A stretch of 64,000 bases of DNA from DASXYG01 sp036502625 (GCA_036502625.1 DASXYG010000041.1:62001-126000), one strand, 5' to 3'; shown: positions 24,912 through 33,734, numbered from the stretch's first letter. The notes: generated from the letters alone by a model not told the origin. Program-made: numbers and translations.

Positions 24912-26795
24912 ATGGACGTCGATGCGCTCCCCGAGCAGATCGCGCGGACCCGGCGGTTCACCTCCGGCGCCGCCTCGGGCTTCACGATCGGCGCGGACGG
25001 CACGGTGCTGTTCGTGCGCGGCCGGTCCGGCGACGACCCGGTGGGCCGCCTGTGGGCGCTGGACCCGGGGGCGACGGAACCGCGGATGATCGCGGATCCC
25101 GCGGCGCCGCCCGTCCCGGGACCGGTGCGCGATCCGCGGCCCGATCCGCACGGAAGGTGGATCGCGTACGCACGCGGGGGCGCGCTGCGGGTCGTCGGGG
25201 CGGACGGCGCCGGCGACCGCGCGATCGCCGAGCCCGAGGGCCCGGACATCGCGTACGGCACCGCGACGCACACCGGGCTCACCGACCCCGGCGGCGCCGA
25301 CCGCGGCCACTGGTGGGCGCCGGACGGCACGCGGCTGCTGATCGCGCGCACGGACGTCTCGGGCGTGGAGCTCTGGCACCTCGCCGACCCCACGGACCCC
25401 GCCCGCCCGCCGCGCACGATCAGGTACGCCGCGGCCGGCACGGCGAACGCCGAGGTCACGCTGTGGCTCGCCGGGCTCGGCGGCGCACGTGTCCCGGTGC
25501 GCTGGGACCGCGCGGCGTTCGAATACCTCGTGGGCGCCGGATGGGACGCGCACGGCCCGTACGCGGTCGTGCAGGGACGCGACCAGAGCACCGTGCGATT
25601 CCTCGCGATCGGCCACGACGGCACGACGACCGTCCTGGCCGAATGGCACCACCCGTCCTGGGTGCACCTGGTGCCGGGGCTTCCCGCGCGTACGGCCTCC
25701 GGCACCGTCGTGGCCCACGCCGACCTGGGCGACACCCGCTACCTGACCGTGTCCGGCGCCCCGGTAACCCCGCCCGGCCTCCAGGTCCGCGCCGTGCTGG
25801 GCGTCGAGGACGAGGACGTGCTGTTCACCGCGTCGGAGGACCCCGAGGAGACCCACCTGTGGACGGTCCGCGCGGGCGCGGGCGCGCGGCGGCTGACCAC
25901 GGAGCCCGGTGTCCATACGGGGGTGCGCCGCGGGGGGACGCTCGTCCGTGCCAGCGGCGGCCGTGCCGTCGTCACGCGCGCGGGCGCCCCGCCGGCGACG
26001 ATCGCGTCGCTCGCCGAACGCCCGGTGCTCGACGTGCACGCGGTGCCGCTGGTGCTCGGGGCGCGTGCGCTGCGCGCCCGGCTGCACCTCCCGTCCTGGC
26101 ACCGTCCCGGGGTGCGGCTCCCGGTGCTCGTCGACGCGTACGGCGGCGCCGGGCGGCAGCGGGTCACCGCGGAGGGCGACTGGCGGTCGGCGGTGGCGCA
26201 GTGGTTCGCCGAGCAGGGGTTCGCGGTGCTGGTCGCCGATGGCGCGGGTACCCCGGGGCGCGGGCCGCAATGGGAGCGCGAGGTGCACGGCGACCTGTAC
26301 GGGCCGGTGCTCGACGACCAGGTGGACGCGGTCCGCGAGGCCGCGCGCCGCCACCCGGACCTGGACCTCGGCCGTGTCGGCATCCGCGGGTGGTCCTTCG
26401 GCGGCTCGCTCGCCGCGCTCGCGGTGCTGCGCCGCCCGGACGTCTTCCACGCGGCAGTCGCCGGCGCCCCGGTCACCGACCAGCGGCTCTACGACGCGCA
26501 CTGGCGCGAGCGCTTCCTCGGCGATCCCGCCGCGCACCCCGGGCGCTACGACGCCTGCTCGCTCGTCCGCGAGGCGCACCACCTGACCCGTCCGCTGCTG
26601 CTCATGCACGGCCTCGCGGACGCCAAGAGCCACCCGGCGCACACGCTGCGGCTGTCGTCCGCGCTCCTCGCGGCCGGCCGCCCGCACGACGTACGCCTCA
26701 TCCCGGGCGCGGGCCACCAGGCGATCGGCTCACCGGCCACCGCCGCGATCCTGCACGTCCAGGCCGGATTCCTCCGCCGCCACCTGGGCCTCTAG
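24912..26795 (+). CDS. S9 family prolyl oligopeptidase/dipeptidyl peptidase IV-like
   Basis: The protein is 627 aa. An N-terminal beta-propeller region (residues about 20-380, DPP-IV N type, with GHWWAPDGTRLLIARTD) is followed by an alpha/beta-hydrolase domain with nucleophile Ser495 in GWSFGG, Asp in HGLAD and His in GAGHQAIG. The second Asp of the usual HGxADDN loop is Ala, but the catalytic first Asp is kept. No signal peptide is seen, so it is probably cytoplasmic, cleaving small peptides. Its end overlaps the convergent ccdA gene by 66 bp. Confidence 0.92.
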   Translation: MDVDALPEQIARTRRFTSGAASGFTIGADGTVLFVRGRSGDDPVGRLWALDPGATEPRMIADPAAPPVPGPVRDPRPDPHGRWIAYARGGALRVVGADGAGDRAIAEPEGPDIAYGTATHTGLTDPGGADRGHWWAPDGTRLLIARTDVSGVELWHLADPTDPARPPRTIRYAAAGTANAEVTLWLAGLGGARVPVRWDRAAFEYLVGAGWDAHGPYAVVQGRDQSTVRFLAIGHDGTTTVLAEWHHPSWVHLVPGLPARTASGTVVAHADLGDTRYLTVSGAPVTPPGLQVRAVLGVEDEDVLFTASEDPEETHLWTVRAGAGARRLTTEPGVHTGVRRGGTLVRASGGRAVVTRAGAPPATIASLAERPVLDVHAVPLVLGARALRARLHLPSWHRPGVRLPVLVDAYGGAGRQRVTAEGDWRSAVAQWFAEQGFAVLVADGAGTPGRGPQWEREVHGDLYGPVLDDQVDAVREAARRHPDLDLGRVGIRGWSFGGSLAALAVLRRPDVFHAAVAGAPVTDQRLYDAHWRERFLGDPAAHPGRYDACSLVREAHHLTRPLLLMHGLADAKSHPAHTLRLSSALLAAGRPHDVRLIPGAGHQAIGSPATAAILHVQAGFLRRHLGL

Positions 26796-27638
26796 GGCAG
26801 AAGCCGCCCCAGGTGGACCGCCCCGCCGCACCCGCCACACCGTGACCGCCACGATGGCCACCGCGACCACGGCCAGCAGCGCGAGGTCGGGCACATGCGC
26901 CTGCGCCGCGGTCGCCCACCCCTCGGCGCGCCGCTCCCAGCCGCCCAGTGACGGCGCGGTGAACAGGGCGACCAGGCCGCCCTCGCCGTGGTTGGCGAGG
27001 AACAGGCCGCCGAGGGCGATGAAGACCAGGCCGGAGAGCGCGGCCGTGCTGTGCACGGTGACCGGGCCGAACGTACGGCCGCGGCCGCGGAGCAGGCGGC
27101 GTTCGCCGATCCGCAGCCGGTCCCACAGGGCGGCCAGCGCGAACAGCGGCGCGGCCATGCCGAGGGCGTACACCGCGAGCAGCGCGCCGCCGCGCACCGC
27201 CTGGCCGGACGCGGCCGCGACGGTGAGGACGGCGCCCAGGACCGGGCCCGCGCAGAACCCCGCCAGCCCCGTGGTGGCGCCGAGCGCGAAGACCGCCGGG
27301 CCTGACGTGCCGCGGATACGCGCCCGCAATCGGTTGACCGGGCCGAACGTGAAGCCGCGGCCGAGCAACTGGAGCAGCCCGAACGCGACGAGCAGCAGGC
27401 CCGCGGTGATCGCGACCGCCGTCTGGTGCCCGTAGACGAGCCTGCTTGCCTGCGCCGCGCCCATGCCGAGCGGCACCAGCGTGACCACGAGCCCCGCGTA
27501 GAACACGGTCGTCCGGGCCAGCAGACGCGCCGGGCCGTCGAACGCGTACGCGAAGAACGCCGGGAGCAGCAGCGCGCTGCACGGGCTGATCAGCGTGAAC
27601 AGCCCGCCGAGGAACGCGGCGAGGTAGCCGACGGCCAT
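26730..27638 (-). CDS. ccdA: Cytochrome c biogenesis/thiol-disulfide transmembrane protein CcdA (DsbD family)
   Basis: The protein is 302 aa with about six to seven helices. The N-terminus LGGLFTLISPCSALLLPAFF contains the family Pro-Cys motif, and ATTGLAGFCAGPVLGAVL in the second repeat supplies the paired Cys. CcdA passes electrons from cytoplasmic thioredoxin to extracytoplasmic thiol proteins. It overlaps by one base the upstream DsbA-like gene, so the pair likely works together in extracytoplasmic disulfide exchange. The C-terminal half has a long extra hydrophilic tail. Confidence 0.92.
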   Translation of the reverse strand: MAVGYLAAFLGGLFTLISPCSALLLPAFFAYAFDGPARLLARTTVFYAGLVVTLVPLGMGAAQASRLVYGHQTAVAITAGLLLVAFGLLQLLGRGFTFGPVNRLRARIRGTSGPAVFALGATTGLAGFCAGPVLGAVLTVAAASGQAVRGGALLAVYALGMAAPLFALAALWDRLRIGERRLLRGRGRTFGPVTVHSTAALSGLVFIALGGLFLANHGEGGLVALFTAPSLGGWERRAEGWATAAQAHVPDLALLAVVAVAIVAVTVWRVRRGGPPGAASALEAQVAAEESGLDVQDRGGGR

Positions 27639-28339
27639 CAGGCCTCCTTGCGCGCCTTCTCGATGGCCGTGGTGAACGCGGACATCGTCTGCGCGCCGAA
27701 GAACGGCTCGCCGTTGATCAGGAACGCCGGGGTGCCGGGCACGCCGAGGCCCTGGCCGAACTGGTAGTCGCCCTCGACCTTGGCGCGCGTGCCGGGGCCG
27801 GCCACCGCGGCGTCGTAGCGCCCGAGGTCAAGCCCCGCGCGCCGGGCCACGCCGCGCAGGTACGCGCCCGTGAGGTGGCCGCTGCGCACCGGGAACTGGT
27901 GGGCGTACAGCGCGTCGTGGAACGCCCAGTACCTCCCCTGCTGCCCGGCGGCCCGCGCGGCGACGGCGGCGCGTACGGACTCCTTGCCGTAGAACGGGAA
28001 GTCGCGCCAGGCGATGCGGGCCACCCCGGTGTCCACGTACTTCCGGATCAGCTCCGGCTCGATGCCGCGCGCGAACTCGCCGCACTTCGGGCACTGGTAG
28101 TCGCCGAACTCGACGATCATCACCGGCGCGGACGGCCGCCCGCGGATGAGCGCGGCGTCGACGCCGGGCGGTGTGGGCCCGATCCAGGTCGGTGTGGCCG
28201 AGCCGGTCGCTGTCGCGCGGGCCGCCGGCGCCGCGGTCGTCCGGTCGCGACCGGAATGGGCCAGCGAGGCCACCGCGAGCAGCACCACGACGACGATCCC
28301 CGCCGCCCCGAAGAGCACCGGACGGGGCACCCGCCTCAC
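27638..28339 (-). CDS. DsbA family membrane-anchored thiol-disulfide oxidoreductase
   Basis: The protein is 233 aa. An N-terminal signal anchor (residues about 8-28, VLFGAAGIVVVVLLAVASLA) and an Ala/Thr-rich linker lead to a DsbA/thioredoxin_4 domain with active site CPKC (FGDYQCPKCGEFA) and cis-Pro loop VPGTPAFLING. It would act outside the membrane, oxidising or isomerising secreted proteins, recharged by the CcdA encoded immediately downstream. Its domain is similar to the one fused to NhaA at 3.7 kb. Confidence 0.92.
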   Translation of the reverse strand: MRRVPRPVLFGAAGIVVVVLLAVASLAHSGRDRTTAAPAARATATGSATPTWIGPTPPGVDAALIRGRPSAPVMIVEFGDYQCPKCGEFARGIEPELIRKYVDTGVARIAWRDFPFYGKESVRAAVAARAAGQQGRYWAFHDALYAHQFPVRSGHLTGAYLRGVARRAGLDLGRYDAAVAGPGTRAKVEGDYQFGQGLGVPGTPAFLINGEPFFGAQTMSAFTTAIEKARKEA

Positions 28340-28428
28340 CGGGCCTCCCGGCGCCTGCTCGGCATCGGCTCCCCCTCCGTACGGTCGCGGTCGCGGTCCT
28401 CAGGCCAGGATGCCACCGGCCCGGGGCG

Positions 28429-28854
28429 TCACCGCACGCGCGTGTAGTGGAAGTCGAGGTCGTGCTCCCAGCCGCCGCCGTCGACGGCCTTCTCCCAGGT
28501 GCCGTCGATCGTGTCGTCGGCGAACAGCGCCTCGAAGCGCTGCTGGAAGCCTGGCGCGTTCCGCCAGAACGTCCAGTAGCGCCCGTCGAAGCCCATTCCG
28601 TAGACGCGGGAGACGCCGCGTGAGTCGTAGTGGAACGCGGTGTACGCCTCGCCGGAGTCGTCCCGGCTGATGATCAGCGTGGCGCTCGGCGCGGGCTCGG
28701 GCGCCGCGGAGTGGAACCGCAGGAACGCGCCGCCCTCCAGCCACTCGAACGTCGCGCGCCCCGGGCCTCCGGGGAACCCGGGCACCGTGACGTCCCAGTC
28801 CCCGATGAACACCTCGAGCTCCCGGAGCACCGGGTTCGGCGGCAGCGGCGCCAT
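28429..28854 (-). CDS. DUF1579-like lipocalin-type protein
   Basis: The protein is 141 aa. LRELEVFIGDWDVTVPGFPG and ATFEWLEGGAFLRFHS followed by alternating strands (LIISRDDSGEAYTAFHYDS) match a small beta-barrel of the DUF1579/heme-binding-like kind. No signal peptide is seen. The start at 28854 is chosen for its strong AAGGAGG; a longer start at 28890 lacks one. The function is unknown. Confidence 0.8.
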   Translation of the reverse strand: MAPLPPNPVLRELEVFIGDWDVTVPGFPGGPGRATFEWLEGGAFLRFHSAAPEPAPSATLIISRDDSGEAYTAFHYDSRGVSRVYGMGFDGRYWTFWRNAPGFQQRFEALFADDTIDGTWEKAVDGGGWEHDLDFHYTRVR

Positions 28855-28991
28855 GAGCCCTCCTTCGATCGCGACGAACCGGACGGACATCGTCGCGCGT
28901 CCGGGCGTGCCTGTCGCGCCGATTCGCGGTTCCGTCCGGCGGGGATGGTTAGCCGCGTTGGGCAGACAACGTGCGTCGAATCGGGGGGACC

Positions 28992-29936
28992 ATGCGTGCC
29001 GTCGCTGTGTCAGATTTCGCTGCCGTGCCCGAGCTGATGGATGTGCCCGCGCCGAGCGCGGGCGCCGGGCAGGTGCTCGTACGGCTGCGCGCCGCGTCGT
29101 ACAACCCGTTCGACCTCAAGGCCGTCGACGGCATCCTGAAGGACGTCGTGCCGCACCGGTTCCCGATGATCCTCGGCACCGACGGCGCGGGCGAGGTCGA
29201 GATGATCGGCGAGGGCGTCACCGGCTTCCGGCCGGGCGAGCGGGTGTACGGGCAGTTCCTGCACCTCGCGCGCGGGCTCGGCAGCTACGCCGAATACGGC
29301 GTGGTCGACGCCGCGGGCCCGCTGGCCAAGATGCCGGAGGGCATGCTGTTCGAGCAGGCGGCCGCCGTCCCCACGGCGAGCATGACGGCGCACACCCTGA
29401 TCGAGGCCGCGCGCGTGGACGAGGGCCAGACCGTGCTGATCGTCGGCGCCACCGGCGGCGTCGGCCAGTCCGCGATCCAGCTCGCCGCCGACCAGGGCGC
29501 CGCCGTGATCGCCACCGCGCCCGCCGACGAGGCCGACGTGCTCCGCTATCTGGGCGCCGCCGAGACCGTCGACCACACGGCGGGGCCCGTCGCCGACCAG
29601 GTCCTCGCCGCCCACCCCAACGGCGTCGACGCGGTCCTCGACCTGGTCTCGCCCCCCGACCGGATCGCCTCCGTGGCCTCCGTCGTACGCCCGGGCGGCG
29701 CGATCGCCAGCACCATCGGCGCGCTCGACCCGGACACCCTGGCCGCCCGCGAGATCCGCGCCGTCAACGTCCAGACCGCGGCGAGCGGACGACTCCTCGG
29801 CATCCTCGCCGACATGGTCGACAGCGACCGGCTCCGCATCCGCATCCAGGCCCAGGTGCCGCTCGCCGACACGCCCGCGCTGCTGAAGGACATCCGTACG
29901 GCACCGGCGCGCGGTAAGACCGTGATCACGATCTGA
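28992..29936 (+). CDS. Zinc-type alcohol dehydrogenase-like NADP-dependent oxidoreductase (quinone oxidoreductase family)
   Basis: The protein is 314 aa. It is an MDR-fold protein with GroES-like N-terminus (LRAASYNPFDLKAVDG, GTDGAGEVEMIGEGV) and NADPH site VLIVGATGGVGQSAIQLA. The zinc-binding cysteines of alcohol dehydrogenases are absent, as in QOR-type enzymes that reduce quinones or enones. The ATG at 28992 has GGGGGG upstream. It ends 11 bp inside the convergent PPOX-like gene. Confidence 0.92.
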   Translation: MRAVAVSDFAAVPELMDVPAPSAGAGQVLVRLRAASYNPFDLKAVDGILKDVVPHRFPMILGTDGAGEVEMIGEGVTGFRPGERVYGQFLHLARGLGSYAEYGVVDAAGPLAKMPEGMLFEQAAAVPTASMTAHTLIEAARVDEGQTVLIVGATGGVGQSAIQLAADQGAAVIATAPADEADVLRYLGAAETVDHTAGPVADQVLAAHPNGVDAVLDLVSPPDRIASVASVVRPGGAIASTIGALDPDTLAAREIRAVNVQTAASGRLLGILADMVDSDRLRIRIQAQVPLADTPALLKDIRTAPARGKTVITI

Positions 29937-30336
29937 CGTACGCGGACAGGATGCGGCCGGTGACCCGCTGGCAGCCGATGCGCACGTAGTGATCCGTGCA
30001 CTTGCCGGCCAGCGGCAGGGCGCGGAGGCGGCGGAGGGTCCGGTCGTCGGTCGCCCGCGCCGACCGGCCCACCACCACGACCGACCACCCGTCCGGCGAA
30101 TCCGGATCCACGTGGTCGATCTCGAACGCCACGACGGCGTCGCGGACGCCCCTGTCCAGCCGTGAGCCCGGCGCCGTACGGAGCACGATGTACTCCCCGT
30201 CGAGCACGTAGCCGACCGGCGTCACGGCGGGAAGCGCGCCGCGCGTGTAGACGACCCGCCCGACGAGCGTGTTGCGCAGCAGGTTGAGGCATTGCGCGCG
30301 CGTCAGGACGGCGTCGTCTCCCGGGTAGCCGCTCAT
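29926..30336 (-). CDS. Pyridoxamine 5'-phosphate oxidase-like flavin-binding protein
   Basis: The protein is 136 aa. LLRNTLVGRVVYTRGALPAV, VGYVLDGEYIVLRTAPGSRL and VVAFEIDHVDP outline the split beta-barrel of small PPOX-related FMN or F420-binding proteins common in actinomycetes. Its substrate is unknown. GTG codons a few residues upstream of the chosen ATG are possible alternative starts. Confidence 0.82.
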   Translation of the reverse strand: MSGYPGDDAVLTRAQCLNLLRNTLVGRVVYTRGALPAVTPVGYVLDGEYIVLRTAPGSRLDRGVRDAVVAFEIDHVDPDSPDGWSVVVVGRSARATDDRTLRRLRALPLAGKCTDHYVRIGCQRVTGRILSAYVRS

Positions 30337-30410
30337 GGCAACGACGGTGGCCCGCGCGGCGGCGCGTGCGGTGGCCCGAAGGTCCCGCCCGTACGGGACG
30401 GAGGACTCCG

Positions 30411-31190
30411 TTACGGGAAGTAACGGCGGACGCTGGGGTGGTCCTGGCCGCCGTCCACGTGGATGTCCGCGCCGTTGATCCCCCCGGCGCGCGCGGACAG
30501 CAGGAAGCACGCCGCGTCGACGACCTCCTCCAGCGCGACCAGCCGCCCGGCCGGGAAGTCGGCGCGCGCGAACTCCGCCAGGCCCTCCGGGTTCGCCTCG
30601 CCGAACCGCGCCCAGCCGCCGCCGGGGAACAGCACGGAGCCGGGGCTGAGCGCGTTGACGCGGATGCCGCGCGGGCCGAGTTCCGCGCCGAGCGCCGCCG
30701 CGAGGTGGATCTCCGCCGCCTTGGCCGCGCCGTACGACGACTTGGGGCCCACCTTCCACCCGGTGATCGACGCGATGATCAACGCCGCGCCGCCGCCGCG
30801 CTCCAGGTGGGGCGTTGCCGCGCGGATGAGGTTCGCGGCGTGCAGCACGTTGATCGCGAACGTGTCCGCCCAGTCCTCCGGGGTGGAGTCGAGGAGGTCG
30901 CCGCCGGTCGAGCCGCCCGCGTTCGCCACCACGAGGTCGAGGCCGCCGAACGCGTCCGCGCCGGCCTGGACCGTACGGGCCAGGGCCGCCGGGTCGGTGA
31001 CGTCGGTGGTGAAGCCGTACGCCGTGCCGCCGCCGCGCAGGTCGCTCACGGCCGACTCCAGGCGGTCGGGGTCGCGGCCGCAGATCGCGACGGCGGCGCC
31101 CTCGGCGATCAGGCCGCGGGCGATGCCGAGCCCGATGCCCGCCGAGCCGCCGGTGATGAGCGCGCGCTTGCCGCCGAGACCCAGGTCCAT
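30411..31190 (-). CDS. Short-chain dehydrogenase/reductase (SDR) family oxidoreductase
   Basis: The protein is 259 aa. The classical cofactor motif is ALITGGSAGIGLGIARGL, with an Arg-rich NADP pocket (CGRDPDRLE), VVANAGGSTGG, catalytic Ser in IIASITGWKVG, YxxxK in SYGAAKAAE and VNALSPGSVLFPGG. The usual NNAG is VANAGG. It is a complete active-site SDR close to beta-ketoacyl reductase-like enzymes. It is transcribed away from the TPP riboswitch. Confidence 0.93.
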   Translation of the reverse strand: MDLGLGGKRALITGGSAGIGLGIARGLIAEGAAVAICGRDPDRLESAVSDLRGGGTAYGFTTDVTDPAALARTVQAGADAFGGLDLVVANAGGSTGGDLLDSTPEDWADTFAINVLHAANLIRAATPHLERGGGAALIIASITGWKVGPKSSYGAAKAAEIHLAAALGAELGPRGIRVNALSPGSVLFPGGGWARFGEANPEGLAEFARADFPAGRLVALEEVVDAACFLLSARAGGINGADIHVDGGQDHPSVRRYFP

Positions 31191-31264
31191 ACGGCGATCC
31201 TCGCACCGGTCGCGGGACCTTCGGCCCTTGGGGCCCACACCGCGCCGGTGGAGCATCGAGGTGT

Positions 31265-31408
31265 GCTCGCGAGGTGGGTGGGGGAGCCGTACCGGTGATC
31301 CCCCGGGGCGAGCCCGGGGTCGATCCCGTCGAACGGCTGAGAGGCCTGAGATGGCGACCCCCACGACCTGATCCGGTTCATACCGGCGTAGGGAACCCAT
31401 CTCGCGGG
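31265..31408 (+). ncRNA. TPP riboswitch (thi box)
   Basis: Conserved thi-box elements are in order: P2 strand GGGGG (31280-31284), P3 arms AGCCGT/ACGGCT, the CTGAGA core (31337-31342), GACCCCC closing P2, and the P4/P5 block ACCTGATCCGG ... CCGGCGTAGGGA (31366-31394). P1 pairs CTCGCGAGGTGGG (31265-31277) with CCCATCTCGCGGG (31396-31408), allowing G-U. An extended, very GC-rich P3 extension fills 31291-31330. The element would bind thiamine pyrophosphate. The only gene it can serve is the flavin monooxygenase 68 nt downstream, which is unexpected. Confidence 0.93.
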
Positions 31409-31442
31409 CGTCAGCATGCGGTGGCCGGGGTGCATCCGTTTG

Positions 31443-31464
31443 ACGGAGTGAATACTCACTCCGT
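31443..31464. promoter_or_regulatory. 22-bp perfect palindrome (TetR-type operator) before the flavin monooxygenase gene
   Basis: Arms ACGGAGTGA/TCACTCCGT flank a 4-bp centre and end 12 bp before the ATG. The GAGTGA-N4-TCACTC pattern is common for TetR-family operators. It lies between the riboswitch and the gene; no TetR gene is adjacent. Confidence 0.7.
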
Positions 31465-31476
31465 ACGCTCGCCGCC

Positions 31477-33159
31477 ATGGAGACCCCAGACGCGCACGCA
31501 CGTCCGTCCGAGTCCGCCGACGTCCTGGTGATCGGCGGCGGCACCGTCGGCCTGTCCGCCGCGCTGTTCCTCGCAGGCCACGGAGCCCGGGTCACGGTCG
31601 CGGAGCGACGGGCGGGAATGTCCGCGCACCCGCGCGCCGCCGGCGTGAACCCCCGCGGCATGGAGCTGTTCAGGTCCGCCGGCGTCGAGGACGCGATCCG
31701 CGCCGCGACCCCGCAGCGCACCCCCGGCGCGGGCGTGGTCACCGTGCCGGTCCTGCTCGGCGCCGACCTCCGCGCGGCGCCGCGCACGGCCGTCGTGCCG
31801 CCGGCAGCCGACGGCTCCGCGGGGCTCACCCCGGTCGAGGGCGCCACCGCCAGCCAGGACCGGCTTGACCCCGTCATCCACGCGGCGGCCGTCCGCCACG
31901 GCGCGGACATCCGGTTCGGCGTGGAGGCCGCCGTCACCGCGCAGGACGACGACGGCGTGACGGCCGAGGTCACCGACCGCGCCACCGGCGAACGCCGCAC
32001 CGTGCGCGCCCGCTACGCGATCGCCGCCGACGGTGCGCGCAGCCGCGTCCGCACCGCCCTCGGCATCGCCATGGACGGGCCCGGTGAGCTGGGCGGCGCC
32101 ATGATCAGCGTGCTGTTCCGCGCGCGACTGCCCGGCATCGACGGCGATCCGGGCTTCGCGATGTGCGTGGTCGACCACCCCGAGGCGCCCGGCATCCTCA
32201 TCCCTGTGGACGGCGACCGCTGGCTCTTCCACATCGGCTTCGACCCCGCCGACGGCACCACCCCCGACGACTACCCGGCCGACCGCTGCCGCGCGCACAT
32301 CCGGACGGCCATCGGGGTGCCGGACCTCGACCTCGCGATCGACGGCATCCTGCCGTGGCAGTCCACCGCGCACACCGCGGAGCGGTTCCGCGCCGGGCGG
32401 GTGCTCCTCATGGGCGACGCCGCGCACGTCGTGCCGCCGGTCGGCGGGTTCGGCCTGAACACCGGCATCGCCGACGCGTACGACCTGGGCTGGAAGCTGC
32501 CGCTGGTGCTTTCCGGGCGCGCCGGCGACGCGCTGCTCGACAGCTACGACACCGAGCGCCGCGCCGCCGCCAGGTTCACCATGGAGCAGTCGCTGATCCG
32601 CGGCACCCACCGCGAGCTGCACTGGGACATCCGCCCCGAACGCGCCGCCGACCGCGCACGCGCCGGCATGGCGAGCCTCGCCGTCATGCTGTTCGGCCAG
32701 CGGTACGCGTCCGGCGCGGTCATCGGCGCGCCCGGCGACCGGCCCATGGAGGACCCGCGCCTCGACGGCGCGCCCGGCTCGCGCCTTCCCCACCTGTGGA
32801 CGACGCGCGGCGACGGCACGCGGGTCTCCACCCTCGACCTCGTGGCGTCCGGCTGGACGCTGCTGACCGGTGCGGACGGCGACGCGTGGCGCGACGCCGC
32901 GCGGCACGCCGCCGAGCTGACCGGTGTGCCCATCGGCGTCCACCGCATCGGCGCGGACGTCCGCGACCCCGACGGCGCCTGGCCGCGCACGACCGGCCTC
33001 GCATCAGACGGCGCGCTGCTCGTCCGGCCCGACGCGTACGTCGCGTGGCGCGCCGAATCCGCGCCCGGCGACCCGGCGGGCGCGCTCGACGACGCCATGC
33101 GGCGGCTCCTCGGCACGCGCGAACTTGTGAACGGGCTGGATGTCCGCATGGACCGGTGA
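31477..33159 (+). CDS. FAD-dependent aromatic monooxygenase (PheA/TfdB family)
   Basis: The protein is 560 aa. The N-terminal FAD-binding motif is DVLVIGGGTVGLSAALFLAG, with the second FAD motif RVLLMGDAAHVVPPVGGFGL and NTGIADAYDLGWKLPLVLSG after it. The C-terminal thioredoxin-like domain (about residues 400-555) typical of phenol hydroxylase/TfdB-class enzymes is present. It would hydroxylate an aromatic ring or insert oxygen using NAD(P)H. No ribosome-binding site is evident before the ATG, and no earlier in-frame start exists downstream of the riboswitch. It is the sole gene downstream of the TPP riboswitch. Confidence 0.92.
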   Translation: METPDAHARPSESADVLVIGGGTVGLSAALFLAGHGARVTVAERRAGMSAHPRAAGVNPRGMELFRSAGVEDAIRAATPQRTPGAGVVTVPVLLGADLRAAPRTAVVPPAADGSAGLTPVEGATASQDRLDPVIHAAAVRHGADIRFGVEAAVTAQDDDGVTAEVTDRATGERRTVRARYAIAADGARSRVRTALGIAMDGPGELGGAMISVLFRARLPGIDGDPGFAMCVVDHPEAPGILIPVDGDRWLFHIGFDPADGTTPDDYPADRCRAHIRTAIGVPDLDLAIDGILPWQSTAHTAERFRAGRVLLMGDAAHVVPPVGGFGLNTGIADAYDLGWKLPLVLSGRAGDALLDSYDTERRAAARFTMEQSLIRGTHRELHWDIRPERAADRARAGMASLAVMLFGQRYASGAVIGAPGDRPMEDPRLDGAPGSRLPHLWTTRGDGTRVSTLDLVASGWTLLTGADGDAWRDAARHAAELTGVPIGVHRIGADVRDPDGAWPRTTGLASDGALLVRPDAYVAWRAESAPGDPAGALDDAMRRLLGTRELVNGLDVRMDR

Positions 33160-33314
33160 GCCGACGACCTGCGCACCCGCCGCTGCTACTAGGCTTGGCC
33201 GTGAGACGGCGACGACCGTTATGCTGAGTTTGCGGAACAGCCCACATATCTCATTTGTTGACCGCCCACTCTCGTGGGAGACGGCCGGTGGTGGGTGCGC
33301 TTTGGGAGGTTGAC

Positions 33315-33668
33315 GTGGCGGACATTCCCGGGATCGTCTTTCAGGAGCCGGGCGGCGGTGAGCCGGGCAAGCCGGAGAAGACGCGCGGCGCCAAGAAGGC
33401 CCCGAAGCCCGCGTCCGCGCCGGTAGCGGAGCGTCCCGTCGTGGAACCCGTCGAGGAAGCGGCGCCCGCCGCCGCCCCTGAGGCGTCCGGCGAACCGGCG
33501 TCCCGCCGCCGCCCCGCCGTGCGGAAGGCGCAGGGCCAGACGTTTCCTGTGCATGTCGTGAGGCCGCATCCGCTCGCTTTCGAACGCGCGCAGGAAATCA
33601 TCGAAGAGAACGACAGCTACACAAAAATTCTCCCCGGCGACGAACCGGGCACGGTTATCGTCCGCTGA
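33315..33668 (+). CDS. Small Pro/Ala/Lys-rich protein of unknown function
   Basis: The protein is 117 aa starting at a GTG behind GGGAGG. The first 85 residues are low-complexity and charged (Pro, Ala, Glu, Lys). The last 37 (starting FPVHVVRPHPLAFERAQEII, ending in PGDEPGTVIVR) look structured and conserved in character. No family is recognised. Codon usage in the C-terminal part (ACAAAAATTCTCC) is less GC-biased than in its neighbours. It is convergent with the kinase operon, separated by a hairpin. Confidence 0.75.
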   Translation: MADIPGIVFQEPGGGEPGKPEKTRGAKKAPKPASAPVAERPVVEPVEEAAPAAAPEASGEPASRRRPAVRKAQGQTFPVHVVRPHPLAFERAQEIIEENDSYTKILPGDEPGTVIVR

Positions 33669-33684
33669 TTCTCCGCATTTCCTC

Positions 33685-33700
33685 CGGGGGTTTCCCCCCG
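33685..33700. terminator. Putative bidirectional terminator hairpin
   Basis: CGGGGG-TTT-CCCCCCG forms a 6-bp G:C stem with a 3-nt loop in the 66-bp convergent gap. A short T-rich stretch follows, but there is no long U-run, as is common in actinomycetes. Confidence 0.5.
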
Positions 33701-33734
33701 TTCACCCGTTAAGCCCTGTGCCGGCAATCCGCGT

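Noticed and set aside
24021..26717. 898-codon minus-strand frame opposite the methyltransferase and S9 peptidase genes
   Set aside because: Translation is repetitive Arg/Gly/Val/Asp-rich with no domain, and both plus-strand genes have intact catalytic motifs.
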